A stretch of DNA of 64,000 nucleotides. Origin: Viscum album. Taxonomy: Eukaryota > Streptophyta > Magnoliopsida > Santalales > Viscaceae. The DNA lies in the NCBI GenBank assembly GCA_963277665.1, contig OY728130.1:1362624393-1362688392 (forward strand). The letters run 5' to 3'. Shown piece after piece: positions 48,201-61,073 of this stretch (positions are counted from its first letter, which is position 1; the number at the start of each line of letters is the position of its first letter). The position numbers were made by a program, and so were the translations under genes. The notes under the pieces are model-generated. The model saw nothing but the letters and a program-made list of their open reading frames with translations, was not told where the DNA came from and searched no databases.

Positions 48201-48964
48201 CCATTAAAAGAGGATCACATTAAACAACACGGTTTGACCAATAAAACACATCCCAAGCCTTAGGATAATTAATATCGGACTTTTGGGCTTTGAATCAGCC
48301 TTTAATACCTTAAAAAAATGATTTAAATTCATTTTTGTCAAAGAAAACGTTAAACAATAGAAATTGAAGAAATATGGAAAAATATGGAAATTTTCCAAAG
48401 GAAAATGACTCGCCATTATAGAAACACTATATACTCACCATTCTAGAAACACTGTAGACTCACCATTATATGACTCACCATTCTTGAAACACTATAGACT
48501 AACCATTTTGGAAACAATGTAGACTCGCATTTCTGGAAGCACTATAGACTCACCATTACTTAAACACTATATAATCACTGGTCTAGAAACAATGTAGACT
48601 CACTATTAGATGTATCGCCATTCTGGAAAAACAGTAGACTCACCATTTTGAAAATATTATAGGCTCAATATTCTAGAAACACTATAGAAACACCATTTTG
48701 GAAACATTGTAGACTCGCCATTCTAGAAACACTATAGAATCACTGTTATATGTCTCACCATTTAAAAAACACTATAGACTCGCTGTTCTAGAAACACTGT
48801 AGAATAAACATTTTGGTATGACATTAGACTCATAAATATGGAAACACTATTCAAAAAACTAGAAATTTGGAAAAGTGTTGGGGATGAGTCACCTTAACCT
48901 CTCATAACACCTCAAACACCACATTTCCGTAAGGGAATGGACCAGATAGGTCTGGGCCATTACA
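45258..48964 (-). repeat. 5' LTR of the old gypsy element (right copy)
   Basis: It is collinear with 27738-31367 and ends TCTGGGCCATTACA at 48964. It contains the matching minisatellite at about 48407-48850. Divergence from the left copy is the highest of the three LTR pairs, so this is the oldest paired element in the window. Confidence 0.88.
48407..48850. repeat. 25-bp minisatellite in the right LTR
   Basis: These are the same unit family as 30885-31260, with more copies and a different order of variants. The array has expanded, contracted or shuffled since insertion. Confidence 0.85.
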
Positions 48965-51900
48965 ATTTTCTTGAGTATGTCCCCCTTATTAAATTATGTT
49001 TTCTTTACTGCATATGAAAAAAAATGTAATATATATGGGGATAACTCTTACTATACATCAACTTGATTATCATACTTATTGAGAAGAGTATAATAAAATG
49101 TTTATTTTTTTAACTATCTCTTGGATGATTTATTTTGGTTTGTTGTCATTTTGGAAACCACTATGAGTGAATTAATCTCTCCTTTATTTGATACTAATCT
49201 AGATCAACTGGGATTGGATATTATTGACTCATGACCCATTTATTTTAAAATGATAAATCCACCCATTTTAAGATGATATTTATCTTTATTGTCATTTGGG
49301 GGGTAGATTACATCTAACACGGTTGAGGGAAAATAAAGAGTATTTTGAAATTATGAAGGATAATATTGCTAACTAAAATGTATGGTATTGAAAAATAATC
49401 TATTGGGGGTATTTTGACAATATTTATAGATGATGCTGTATGTATATGGAAACATTTTCTCTTCCCTAATTGTGTTTAATTTTTATGCTGTCAAGGTTTC
49501 CAATCGATCATAAAAATTTATTTTTCCTTTAAAATGAATAAAGAAATATTATTTTAATGGAATTTGAATTAGGAGTGATAAATTTAAATTAATCAAAATT
49601 ATATTGAGATGCCTGAGGAAAGAGGTTGTGATTCTCCCAAAAAAATTAAGATATATTTTGATGAGTTACGGAAGTTATGATATTATGGGTATAGAAAGAG
49701 TTTTCTAAAATTCATGCATATGATATTTATGATGTATAATCGAAATATGAAAGGTTTTTATAGGAATAAATAATATATTTTTGAGGATATTTATTATGTT
49801 TTGGTCGATACATAATATATTTCATGTTAAGTATAAGATTTCAATTTATAATTAATATCATTTTGAAATGTGATTTGTGAAATACGTAGTTCTCTCATTA
49901 GGATATATAATATGTTTTCAGTGATATGAAATATATTAAAAGTGATGTGTTTGATAATAAAAAAAATATATAAGATATTTTATATTGTAGAAAATATATT
50001 TCTTCTGGATCTGATAAAAATTCAATAATGGAATGGCTTTTATTCACGGTGTATGTTAGAGTATATACAATATATTCTTGATAATATGTAATATATATTT
50101 TCTTCCTATAAGGATACATAAAATTTTTAAATTATTATGTAAGTATTTTAGTTTTCTAAAAAATATAGGAATTATTGAGATATAAATATAGAAATGATAA
50201 AGTTTTATTTAATCCTAAGAATGTTTCTGATTGAGATTAAATAATGATTATAGATGAGAAATATATATAATTTAAAGTGGAAAACTAATTTTTCTTACAA
50301 ACTATTTTTATATATTCTATATTTTAAATTTTAATACCATTTATGATATTTTAAAGATAGATCATTTCATGGGAATATTATTGTTGGGGTAAATGAGAAT
50401 ATCATTTGTAATTTAATGATATAAGTTGATGATTGTTGATGGTAGACCCATGATATCGATTGAGATTTTGTTAGGGATTGAGGATCATTTTTTGAAAACA
50501 CACACTGTGATATTGATAATTGGAAGTTTCTAGGATCATTAGTTTTTCTCTATAATTGTGATTTCCTAGATTTAATTATGATAATTTAATGTGATTATGT
50601 TTTTTTAATATGAATGGGATAAGAATATGAATAAAGAGGAGAAAAACAATACTAGAATAGTTATGTGGAAGATCTTGATTAGATAATCCATTAGAGATTC
50701 ATTATTACATTAGTTATCTATTTTTAAATAAGGATTATATTATTTCATTTTATAATAATATATTTCTTCTTTTAATCTAGTTTTTGGGAATAATTTTTAA
50801 TTTGTTAAAGGATATAACATTTTCTATAACACAATCCTGATAATAAAATATAATCTATGTGTGTGAAAAAAGAACTATACATGAGGGATTGGTTTAGTGG
50901 GGAACCAAATTAAGAAGCATTTTGTTAAATTTGTAAAATTTTTACACCACTGTGATATAGAGAAAATGTTCTTAAATAAAAATTAAATTTATAATTTTTA
51001 TAAAATTTATCAACACTATTTAAACCCCCTAGCATTGATCAAATTGCTAAATGATCCTAACATTAATGCCATCTTTTTACCAATTAGGACTTACTACTAT
51101 GTTTCAATATAAATACCATGTAATGTGACTCTCAATAATTGAAAAAAACATGGTAAATCTTGAAATATTTTGTAACCATCAATTATGTTATAATAAAAAA
51201 AAATTATTGTTTTTATGTGCCTTAGATTTCTTTAGTCGTTTTAGTGAATATACATAAATAATGGGTGTATAACTTCATTATATTGTAATACTCAATAATT
51301 ATATAGTTTTAGTATATGTAGTTGACTTAACATATGTATTGGATCATACATGACTTCATGGACAAAGGGGAAATGATTATACATACACATGGGTAGTTTA
51401 ATAATTTTGAAGGATTAATTATATTTTTAATAACTGCAAATTGGATTTTTATAATATAGTTTGTTAAACTATCATAAAAAAATTCATTGTAAATTTAGGA
51501 TTTATAATCCAATTATTTTGGATATATTTTTTAAATAATAATATCTCTAAAAGTTGAAAAAATTTCATATTAAAATGATTAATAAATAATTAAAAAAATA
51601 TTTTAAATAATGATTATTGAAAAAATAAGACACACACAAACACATGTTATAAATATTAATGGACTTTATATTCGTATCTCGTTATGTTTGTGTTAAAAAT
51701 TGAATAATATACTAATGAGAAATGTATAATTGTTATTTATTACACCATTTAAATGAGAAATGGTAACACATGCATTGTTATAAATAATTTTACCATTTTT
51801 GTGTGTGATTATTAATTAAATTTCATCAAATTATTATTCAAAAAACTATTACATTACAAGTCTATAAAAATAGGGATAAAAGGGATTTTCATACCATGAT

Positions 51901-54900
51901 AATTAGAAATAAGTTGTCTATTTCATATAATCCTATATATATTTTCAAAATCGCATATCTAATAATAATATCTTCAATGAATGTGAATAATGATGAAACA
52001 ATGAATTAAAATAATTATAAAAAATTGTCTTCTTCTATAATTTATATTTTCTATTTACGAGTTTTATTTTTTATATTCTATCTAATAATATTAGATTGAA
52101 TTGATTTTTTAATTTAACTATACATTTAAATGATTGAAAAATCCCCATATTCAAAAAAATCTTGAGTTTTAGGATAAAAAATTGGAACTAAAGGAAGGAG
52201 TAAAGAAAATATAATAATTGTTTTGATCGAATGGGGATCATTTAAAATTGTAGGCCAAATTTTTCTTAATGGTGGAAATTAAGAACATAGATATTTTTTG
52301 CGTGCATGTGTGTCCCCTAGAGACTATTTCTTATAATTAAATAAAAATATTTTTTATTTAGTATAATATGGAATCATAGTATGATGGATAAACATGGAAT
52401 ACAAAAGGGACCCCCCCCCCATCCTATAAAAAAAGTAAATATACATTATTTTATGTTTCATATGATAACATTACAAATCAAAAGCATAAATATTTAAAAA
52501 AATACAAATATAAGTAAACAAATCAATAAATTAAAACATCATATGTATCATATGAAAATATATTAATGGGTAGTGAAAAAGAAGTAACAAGTATATAAGA
52601 ATCTCTATTGTAAGGGAAAAAATCATCCCTATTAAATTGGACACTATATTGGATGATTTTATGAATTTGAAATCTAATATAGTTTAAATTATAAATATGA
52701 TATTGGGATTAATTATATTAAACTTCTTAAGAAGGAATACAGGGTAAGGTAATTGGTACATGGTTATTAGGGGTAGGTTAAACTAGTGTAAATGTAACTA
52801 TTATAGGTTACCACCCTACTTGGACCCTACCTAAGAAAACTAATTGTGTTGGTTTGTGAACTTTACCATCCCTCCTTCACTTGATATATGGATACTTACT
52901 AGTTTCAAGGTTGTGTAAACATAAAATGAAATAATTATCCGTTTAAATAAATAGTCACCTATTAACCATGAAATGATATTTAAAATGCATGAAATAAAAA
53001 AATAACTAAAAAAAGTTAAACATGGGAGAAAGATATATATCACAAAAATACAAATTGAGAAGTAAACACCTAAGACCCCCCATCCCCAATAAACATGACC
53101 ACCCAAAAAAATATGAAATTAAATTTGACATTATTGTTTCCAAATGTATCCTCCTAAAAAATATATAACTGCCTACCACCAGGATGCCTTCATCCCAAAT
53201 AATATAAAAAAATACATACTTATCCATATAAACATTAGAGTATAAATAAAAAAATATGAGTGTATGAAGAATAATGTTATATAGAATCATGCAAGTAAAA
53301 GGAAAAACCATTAATTAAATGTAGTAACTATAGGTATAATCAATAAGGAAAATTTAAACCAAAATAAAAACCCAAATCGCATATTAATTAACATCTAAAG
53401 ATGTTATTTATTTCATAGTTATCCTACCATAACTCAACATATGCACACATTCCAAATTTATAATTTTTTTCTGTACACACACACTGATACATATTTATAT
53501 ATATAAATATAATAGAAACCTCATTAAATCATAATAAAATTCCCCCCAAAATAATAATTCTTGTTTGTTGGATCATGTAATCAATCTTTAAGGACATTAC
53601 TCCACCCAATATTTTATTACCAAATGAGTTGAAATAGTTTGGTAAATTACCCTTATGAACTTATAGAAATTACTCAGTTACCTTTATGTATATTTCATAA
53701 ATATATATGTTTAATTCAACTAAATAGGTGTAGAATTATTAAAATGAAAAAAAGGTTGTTATTATATTTAGAAAACAAAAAAAATTAGGGAAAAGCTTTA
53801 TAGTTTTTTGATAGATCAATTTTTGGTGGATATTGTTGGTGTTTTAGAACTTATGTATATAAGGAAAATGTTACTTTTTAAAAATTATCTTCCTAAGATT
53901 AGAAAGGAAAAAAATTCAGTGTAGATACACATATTACAAGAGAAAAAAATAATAGGAGAAAAACAAATAACTGTGAAAATTTATGTGATTCCTATAAAAA
54001 ATAGGATTCAATATTTTGAGAAGATTAGTTCAATATATGATCACCATTTCAACCATAATGAGGAATTTTTTACCATGAAAATATGTTAATAATAATATAT
54101 GACCAAAGAGTGAAATAAGGAACATGAAAAAATGATGAGTTTTCACTCATTATTTAAGTGGATCTCAAATCAAGTAAAGAGACAAATAAATGTATCCTTG
54201 AAAGTGGATGATCATCACAGATAATTTGAGTTATAGAGATTTAGAAAATTATTGAAAAGATTATATTATTTTAATGAATTTTATAAATTAAATCTCATAA
54301 AATATAAATGGTTTCCAAAAAAATTGATATTGAGGCTGAAAATTTGAATTCAAAATATGTTTCATTTATTGATGGGATAAAAAAACCGATTTCAGATATC
54401 TATGTGGTTATGAGAATTATGTAATTTTATGTATAAATATTTCACTCATCCAAATAATATATTAAGGGGGGATTATTAATTTAGATGAATGAACTATTTT
54501 CAATATTTTTCAGAATGGGGATTCCAATTATTACTTTCATGGGAGTTAAAAAGATAAAAATAAATTATAGAATAGAATATTGGGTCATCTATGTCAAAGA
54601 TAATTGATTAACATTTCCAATTGTAATTTTTTTAGGGAATTTAATGACCTTAAAAGTTAAACAGAATAATATTGTGGGACATTATGAAATTGGAAAATTA
54701 CAAAAGTGGGGAATTAAATATTTACGATCAAGACCACCAAAACTATTGAGGTTATATATTCATATTTATAAGGATCTATGATATGTAATTCTATACAAGT
54801 TGATCTCAAATTCATCACATTTATTTATCATTACATAATAGTAAATGATGTGTTGTTTTAAAAATATAGGTATGAGGTAGTGAATATATTGAATAACTAT

Positions 54901-57610
54901 AAAATATTAGATGAGAAAAAGGATTTTTATTAAGAAATTAATATATAAAAAGATAAATTTTTTTACTGTATGATCATTTTAATCCTATATTAAAAAATAT
55001 TGGATAATGAAACTTTATATCACTTTTTATGCACCCCAAAAAATTGGACTTATAGAGTGAAAGAATAGGAGCCATTTTGTGATGGGATAAAAAATGATAG
55101 AAAAATATAGTCTCCCAAATTTTTTTTGTATATATACTATTTTCACAACTATCCAAATTTAGAGATCCTATTTTATAGAATAATATTTTAATATTACTTC
55201 TAATTCAATGTTTAGAAAAATAAATCATATAGTATATTAGTTTAGATTAATTATAATTACATGTTCAAAAAAACAATAAATTCAATACCGGGTTAATTTT
55301 TTGAAAGGAAAAATTTTGTATATTTATAGGAAGTACATAGAATAATAAATTATATAATTTATAAAAATTAATTTTTATCAATGTTTTTTATTTTTTTGAA
55401 AATTACTAAAAATTGTCCTTTTTTAATACTCCAGATGTAACGAATTTTGACTATAAATATCAAACAATAAGCAGAAATACAATGAAGAATAAGAATGTGT
55501 TTTATATGAAAATTTTTCATTCTAGACTATTTATGTTTAGTATGATCATACTAGTAATGAAGAGGAGTTTAATTGTAATAAAAATTTCAATTATTAAAAT
55601 TTTAATAAACATTTGAACATTGAGAATATAATTATAAATAAGTTTGATCAAGGAAAATCAAGAAGAATGAAGCAATTTGGAAACATATTAACATTAATCT
55701 CATATATTGCGATACATTAGGTATCTAAATCTTATAAATATAATTATTGGATTGAAACTATGGATGATGAGTTGAATTAGATCCAAAATAATACTACAAG
55801 GGATCCTGTTTTATGACCCATCAACAAAAATATCCCCAGAAGAAAATGGGTTTTTTGGAACAAGCTAAATGATTAAGGAATGAGGGACTAAAAAATGCTA
55901 AAATTTTATGTATAGATGATTACCAAGATAGAGGATTGGATTTCAATTATTCTTTCTCTCTTACTTCATGACTAAATGACATAAGAATTATCCTTATTGT
56001 GGAAACATATATACATTAAAAAATATATCAAATGCATATCAAATTTCCATATAAAATGGAGAGCTTGAAAAAAAGTGTATATTGAGTAGTTTGAGAGTTT
56101 TTTATTGATAATAATGGTTCATGAATAAATAAATTGAATAAATATTTTTATGGATTAACACAATAACTAAGGGTTTGAGATTAAATGTTATAAAACTACT
56201 TAAATAAGTCAAAATTCATCAATAGAAATGTGAAAAAAATATCTACATATCTCTGAAGTAAATATATGAAATATTATTTTATGTCTCTATATTGATAATA
56301 TAATTTTTTTGGGATATTATGAGAACACTTGTAGATAATGTTTCAAGTTAAATGAAGTAATAATTTTTCATGTCCATGATTGTTGATATGAGAAAATTCT
56401 AGGGGTTACAATTTGTGTTAAAATAAATTTATATATTATTATCTCTAGGGAAATATTATAGAGGGTTTGTAAATTATTTTTCTATGGATTAGTCATAGAT
56501 AGTGTCTAAACCCATTCCACATGGGAATAAATTATCAAAATATATTAAGGTATTGTGTGGAAATCCCATATAATTTAGAGACTAATCAATTGTCTGATTT
56601 ATCTCACAATCTATATAGTATAAATTATATACAACGGGTCATTATTGAACATAATAGAGTGATAACAAATATACATATATTATGTATTCCAAAATAATTA
56701 TTAATACATACAAGGAACAATGACATATTGAATAACATGTGTGTTTGGAGAAGTTCATAAATTTGAAAATTTTTTAATTGTAAATTTTTGTATAAGTTAT
56801 ATTTAAAACTTTTTCTTTAGAATAGAATTATGAGACATTTATAACCTCAAACTAGTATTTCTAGACAAGTAATAACTATTTAGAGGTTTTTTGGAGGGTA
56901 TATGATGCATCTCAAGTAGCCTGGGTGCGTGTGGCTCTAGTCTAAAATTTTTGAGGTGGGTCACCCAGAGGAAATATAACTATAATTTTAACCAATGGTT
57001 GTATGAGATAAATTTTAAAATGTATCTATTAAGTATTATGTATTATGAATGATTTTGTTTTTCTAGTACATGATTTTTAAAGAAAAGATAATGTTTCCTC
57101 ATATATGTAATGAATGATTGGATTGCTTAAATTTTGTATTGGAATTCAAATGTGAGATTTAATGCCCAAATGTGATCAGTAATATCATATATTTCTAGGT
57201 TCAATGTATCTAAAACCATTCTAAGTTGTTTTTGTACTAATAGAATCATGTTTCCATAGGCAATTTTAATGGTGGGGAGCATCGTGGAGAGGAATTGTTT
57301 GTAGTGAGTAGGTTTTTATGGGGTGGATAAACATCATTATGGTGATGGATCCAGAGATGATGGGATGTTACATTGAGGTAAATTGATTTTTTTAATCATT
57401 ATATAGTTTTTTAGTGGTGGTTACAAGTGGTAGATTATGTTATAGTAAAACGATATCCTCAGCTTTTAAGCTGACCTACATGAGGTTCCAGAAATTTTGG
57501 AAGCATGACATAATGATTTAGCCATGAATTCACGACATGATTATGTTAGAATCGATGTATAAATGTTTGATGATAAAAATAAGTGATGATAAGTTCTATG
57601 TTTGGGATAT
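48965..57610. other. AT-rich DNA with no recognised gene or element
   Basis: No frame shows a known domain, and stops are dense on both strands. Features of note are a run of ten C at 52411-52420 and short AT microsatellites. Near 57455-57475 CTCAGCTTTTAAGCTGACC resembles the TGAGCATTTGAGCTCACCC segment of the element 1 LTR (minus strand near 5950), so gypsy LTR debris on the plus strand is likely towards the right edge. Confidence 0.45.
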
Positions 57611-60600
57611 TGTAATACCCAATTTGTAGGTATATTTCTTGAAATTAAAAATAATTTTAATTTTCAATTTGCAGACATTCAATATTTTAAACTAAACATT
57701 GCAATTGAATTAAGATAGTTTTGGCCCATCGAATATGTGTTTTGAATGAGGAACAATGTTTAGGATGTATAAATAGGGACTCAATATGAGTTATAGGTAA
57801 AATGGGATGACCAATTCTATATCATTTAGCCATATACTAACCGTTAGAAGGTTATCGGCTAATTAGTGGCTTGGGTAGTGGCACCAGTAACTCTACAAAT
57901 TCCATAGTCTTACTATTAGAGGTTGTTTTTAGGGGAAAATTACCGAATTTCATCCTTGTGTTTTTATTTGTGGTATCACCTCTCTCTATATTGATTTTTT
58001 TTTATGAAAATAGAATGGTCTCCCCTTTATCCTCTTTCTTCCACATGATTTTAAGTGCCCTTAAGTGATGATTTATAGTGTTCTAAGACACTTAATTGAT
58101 ATTTGTTACCCATATAGATCCCAAATTCTCTCAGTTATTAATTTCTGATTCTCTAGTTAGAGATTATATTCCGATTTCATCGGAGTATGGTGGAATTTCT
58201 CAGGTATTATGGGTATTTTACTCTTCCTTTAAAGAGGGTGTCCTGTAATGATGCTTTCACATGTGGGATCATCATTTGTGTTATGGTATTTCACACCAAT
58301 AATTTTCCCTTATTTTTTGCATTTAAATTTAATTAATTAAATTTTGGAAATGGTGGAATACATAAGAGACATCAATTGATGAAATTACTAAAGTTCATAT
58401 GATAAATATGATAACGGTTGGCCATATATTTGGTGTGGATAGGTTATCACATGATTTTTAGAATTCCCAAATTTTATAAATTTATTTTTCCAATTAATAA
58501 TATATGATATAAATAATGGATTTAGACTATATAGATTGGGATAGGGTCTCTTGGGGGTTTTCTTTATATAGTGGAACATGGATGGTCTTGAAATAGAAAA
58601 TTTAGATATGTCAACCAATAGTTTGTGAGAGTATTATGATACTAAATGAGGTAGATATCCTCATCAATTTCCATATTGTTTCATGTAAGTTTTTATGGTG
58701 TATGTGATTGTTTTAGACATCACTAAATTCACTGAAACATATCAATGAAAAATTAAATAGTTCATTCAATTTAAATTATATTTATTAATTTAATATCTTA
58801 ATTCAATATAGAACACTATAAGTTATATAGTACGAAGTGTCAATGCCACATTAGTCCATGTTCTCTACCTTGATTTCCATGGACTCCAATAGTTTAGGGT
58901 GTGTGATATTATTGGTTTACCTTGTGATATCCAAACACATTGAATGTAATGACCACAATGATTGGTACTTCATGGATCTAGTGTAGGATCCCTTGGCTGC
59001 CACATTATGGTGGGGTGGGATGAACTTTGTGGAGTGGCCTGAGTGGGATTAAAGATGATTATTGAGGTAACATTGAGCTAATAGTATAACTGAATAGTCT
59101 AAAGGGTGATAAACCCTTCCCCTTTTATATAATAATTCTAGTTGGGTAATCGTTATGTAGATTAGAGATTTCTTGGTTAAGAGGACCTTCCAATAGTATC
59201 CCCGGACTAAGAGATGGACCTTGAGTCATCTTTTGAGTTTATTTATATTATAATTTTTCCTTTTATTTCCTTGATGTTTTGAGATGATTCTAGAAACATC
59301 ATGGGACAGGATGAAAACTAATGTTTTAGCATTTTCCAAGGATTTGAGCATGAACTTGGGGAACCATGTAAGGAGACTCTATAATATTATAACCATGGGA
59401 ACCCTAGATAGTTCCCCATTGAATAACATACCCTTAGTGGGTCCTTATGTATATGTGTAGGGATAGATGCGAAGTAACCCTATAAACCAAACCACCATTA
59501 ATACTAGAGGGGTTATGATGATAAGATGGTTCTGAGAATTCATAAATCTATTGGTATGTTTTATTTTATGTATTCTTGTGATACATGATTTCCTATAATT
59601 CCAAGGAATTATTACATGGGACTATAATTGTCATGATTACTAGGAATACCTTGGAGTTTCCTATTTGAGGGGGATGAGACCATAAGATCCCTAATTATAT
59701 GGGATCTAATTACACAGTATTATTTTTCTTGATTACTTTTTTTACTAGCATCTAGTACGGTTTAAGCATCTATGGATTCCTTGTGTTGGTTCCAAAGATC
59801 CAGTATCTAATAATGTAATAGTGTGAAAATTGGAATTCCTAATATTTTGGGAATTGCTATGAAATATTGACACCATTTTTAATTACATGGGTGACCATGA
59901 TTAAAATATTCATACCATTAAACCATTATGGATTATTAGAACCCATGATATTTGAACGGGGGTATGATGATCCATGTGGGGGTATATACCCATGCACATG
60001 TGTTGGAAATCATATTGGTGATAATTTGATTCTATTGATTGATTCCAATTATACCACATTGGATTTACTAGATGCACTAAATAAAGATTGCATAAGGATC
60101 CACATTATTTTCTATTCCTCAGCGATACACCATCGGATCCATGTGAGTATTCATTTCCATTACAGGGGTCTCAAAAAAATTTCCATGCATGGATGTATAA
60201 GATTTATAAGGGACTCCCCTCAAAGGAATAAGATGTTAGTTTCACATTGATAATTACCATGTATAGCCAGGGGTTCATCCATTAGGATTATTGATCATAG
60301 ATCAATGTGACACCACATGTTTAGTTACTCATCATGCTAGTGGAATGAGTGTGGGATATAAAGAGTATAGAAATATCCCCCCCCCCCCCGAGTTAATTCT
60401 CATATTCAGTACATTACATCATTAGTTGAACTAGGTATATTAGATTAGGGTTCCAGACCTAAGAGTCGATAGTGGAGATTTTATTGTTATTTATTTATTT
60501 ATCCCATTTCACATGAACATATCACAAAATTTCTATTTAGTAAAATACTATATTATTGGTGCTATATTAAATTTTATACTAATGCCTAACTCATGTGACC

Positions 60601-61060
60601 TTTTCACTTGGATACCTAAAAATACTCCAACTTGGTTGTAGGTACTGGTTTTGTAGTGTCCTGAGCATGCATGTTGAGATGGAGTGTCTCGAGTAGGACA
60701 TGAGTTCAGGATGTGGTATTGATCAGTGATGTTGTAATAAGTTCCTTGAATTTTATTTATATTGTACCTATTTGTGTGATAATCCTATTGGGTGATCATC
60801 CATGTATACTTGTATATCTTCATTTTATTTTTTCATCTCTTGTTTCATTGATATATTATTATTTTTCAGTTAATTTTTGATATGTATGGTTATTTACCAT
60901 GTTAATTTACACTGATAGAGAGGGTATAAAATGCTCATGGTACCATGTTATAACCCCAATACATGTTGGTATCCTCTATCATTCTACTATACAATCATGA
61001 GGATACATTGAGGTCTGATCTAATTACCATTTGCCGTGATATGATTTGGGGTGTTAGATA
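57611..61060 (+). repeat. Probable plus-strand gypsy LTR relic
   Basis: The right boundary rests on a PBS-like site at 61062-61073, in a context (GGGGTGT...) like the 5' LTR-PBS junction of the old gypsy element. About 420 bases upstream, near 60650, TCCTGAGCATGCATG sits where that family has its TGAGTA...CACCC segment. A TATGTGTAGGGAT block near 59447 also resembles the family. The left boundary TGTAATACCC at 57611 is a guess that gives an LTR length near 3.45 kb. Similarity is weak throughout. Confidence 0.35.
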
Positions 61061-61061
61061 A

Positions 61062-61073
61062 TGTTATTAGAGC
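61062..61073 (+). promoter_or_regulatory. PBS-like site of the plus-strand relic
   Basis: TGTTATTAGAGC differs from TGGTATCAGAGC at two positions, and the LTR-end-like sequence just upstream supports it. Confidence 0.4.

Larger units (their letters stand above)
27738..48964 (-). mobile_element. Old Ty3/gypsy retrotransposon split by a Sirevirus-like element
   Basis: LTRs at 27738-31367 and 45258-48964 flank an interior that, without the nested element, is about 5.1 kb, a normal gag-pol length. Order on the minus strand is 5' LTR, PBS (45243-45256), gag (44878 leftward), protease, RT, the RNase H split at 42287/33539, integrase, a C-terminal tail (about 31840-31690), then the 3' LTR. Gag-protease-RT-RNaseH-integrase is the Ty3/gypsy order. 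All coding parts are broken. No target duplication matches (TATGT against ATTTT), which fits great age. Confidence 0.88.

Noticed and set aside
52840..53311. Two overlapping hydrophobic minus-strand ORFs (88 and 101 codons)
   Set aside because: Phe/Ile/Tyr-rich composition is expected from AT-rich DNA, and no start context or domain supports a gene.
59867..60250. 127-codon plus-strand ORF
   Set aside because: It is the longest frame in the right flank, but I recognise no motif, and it lies in what is probably an LTR relic. Not called as a gene.
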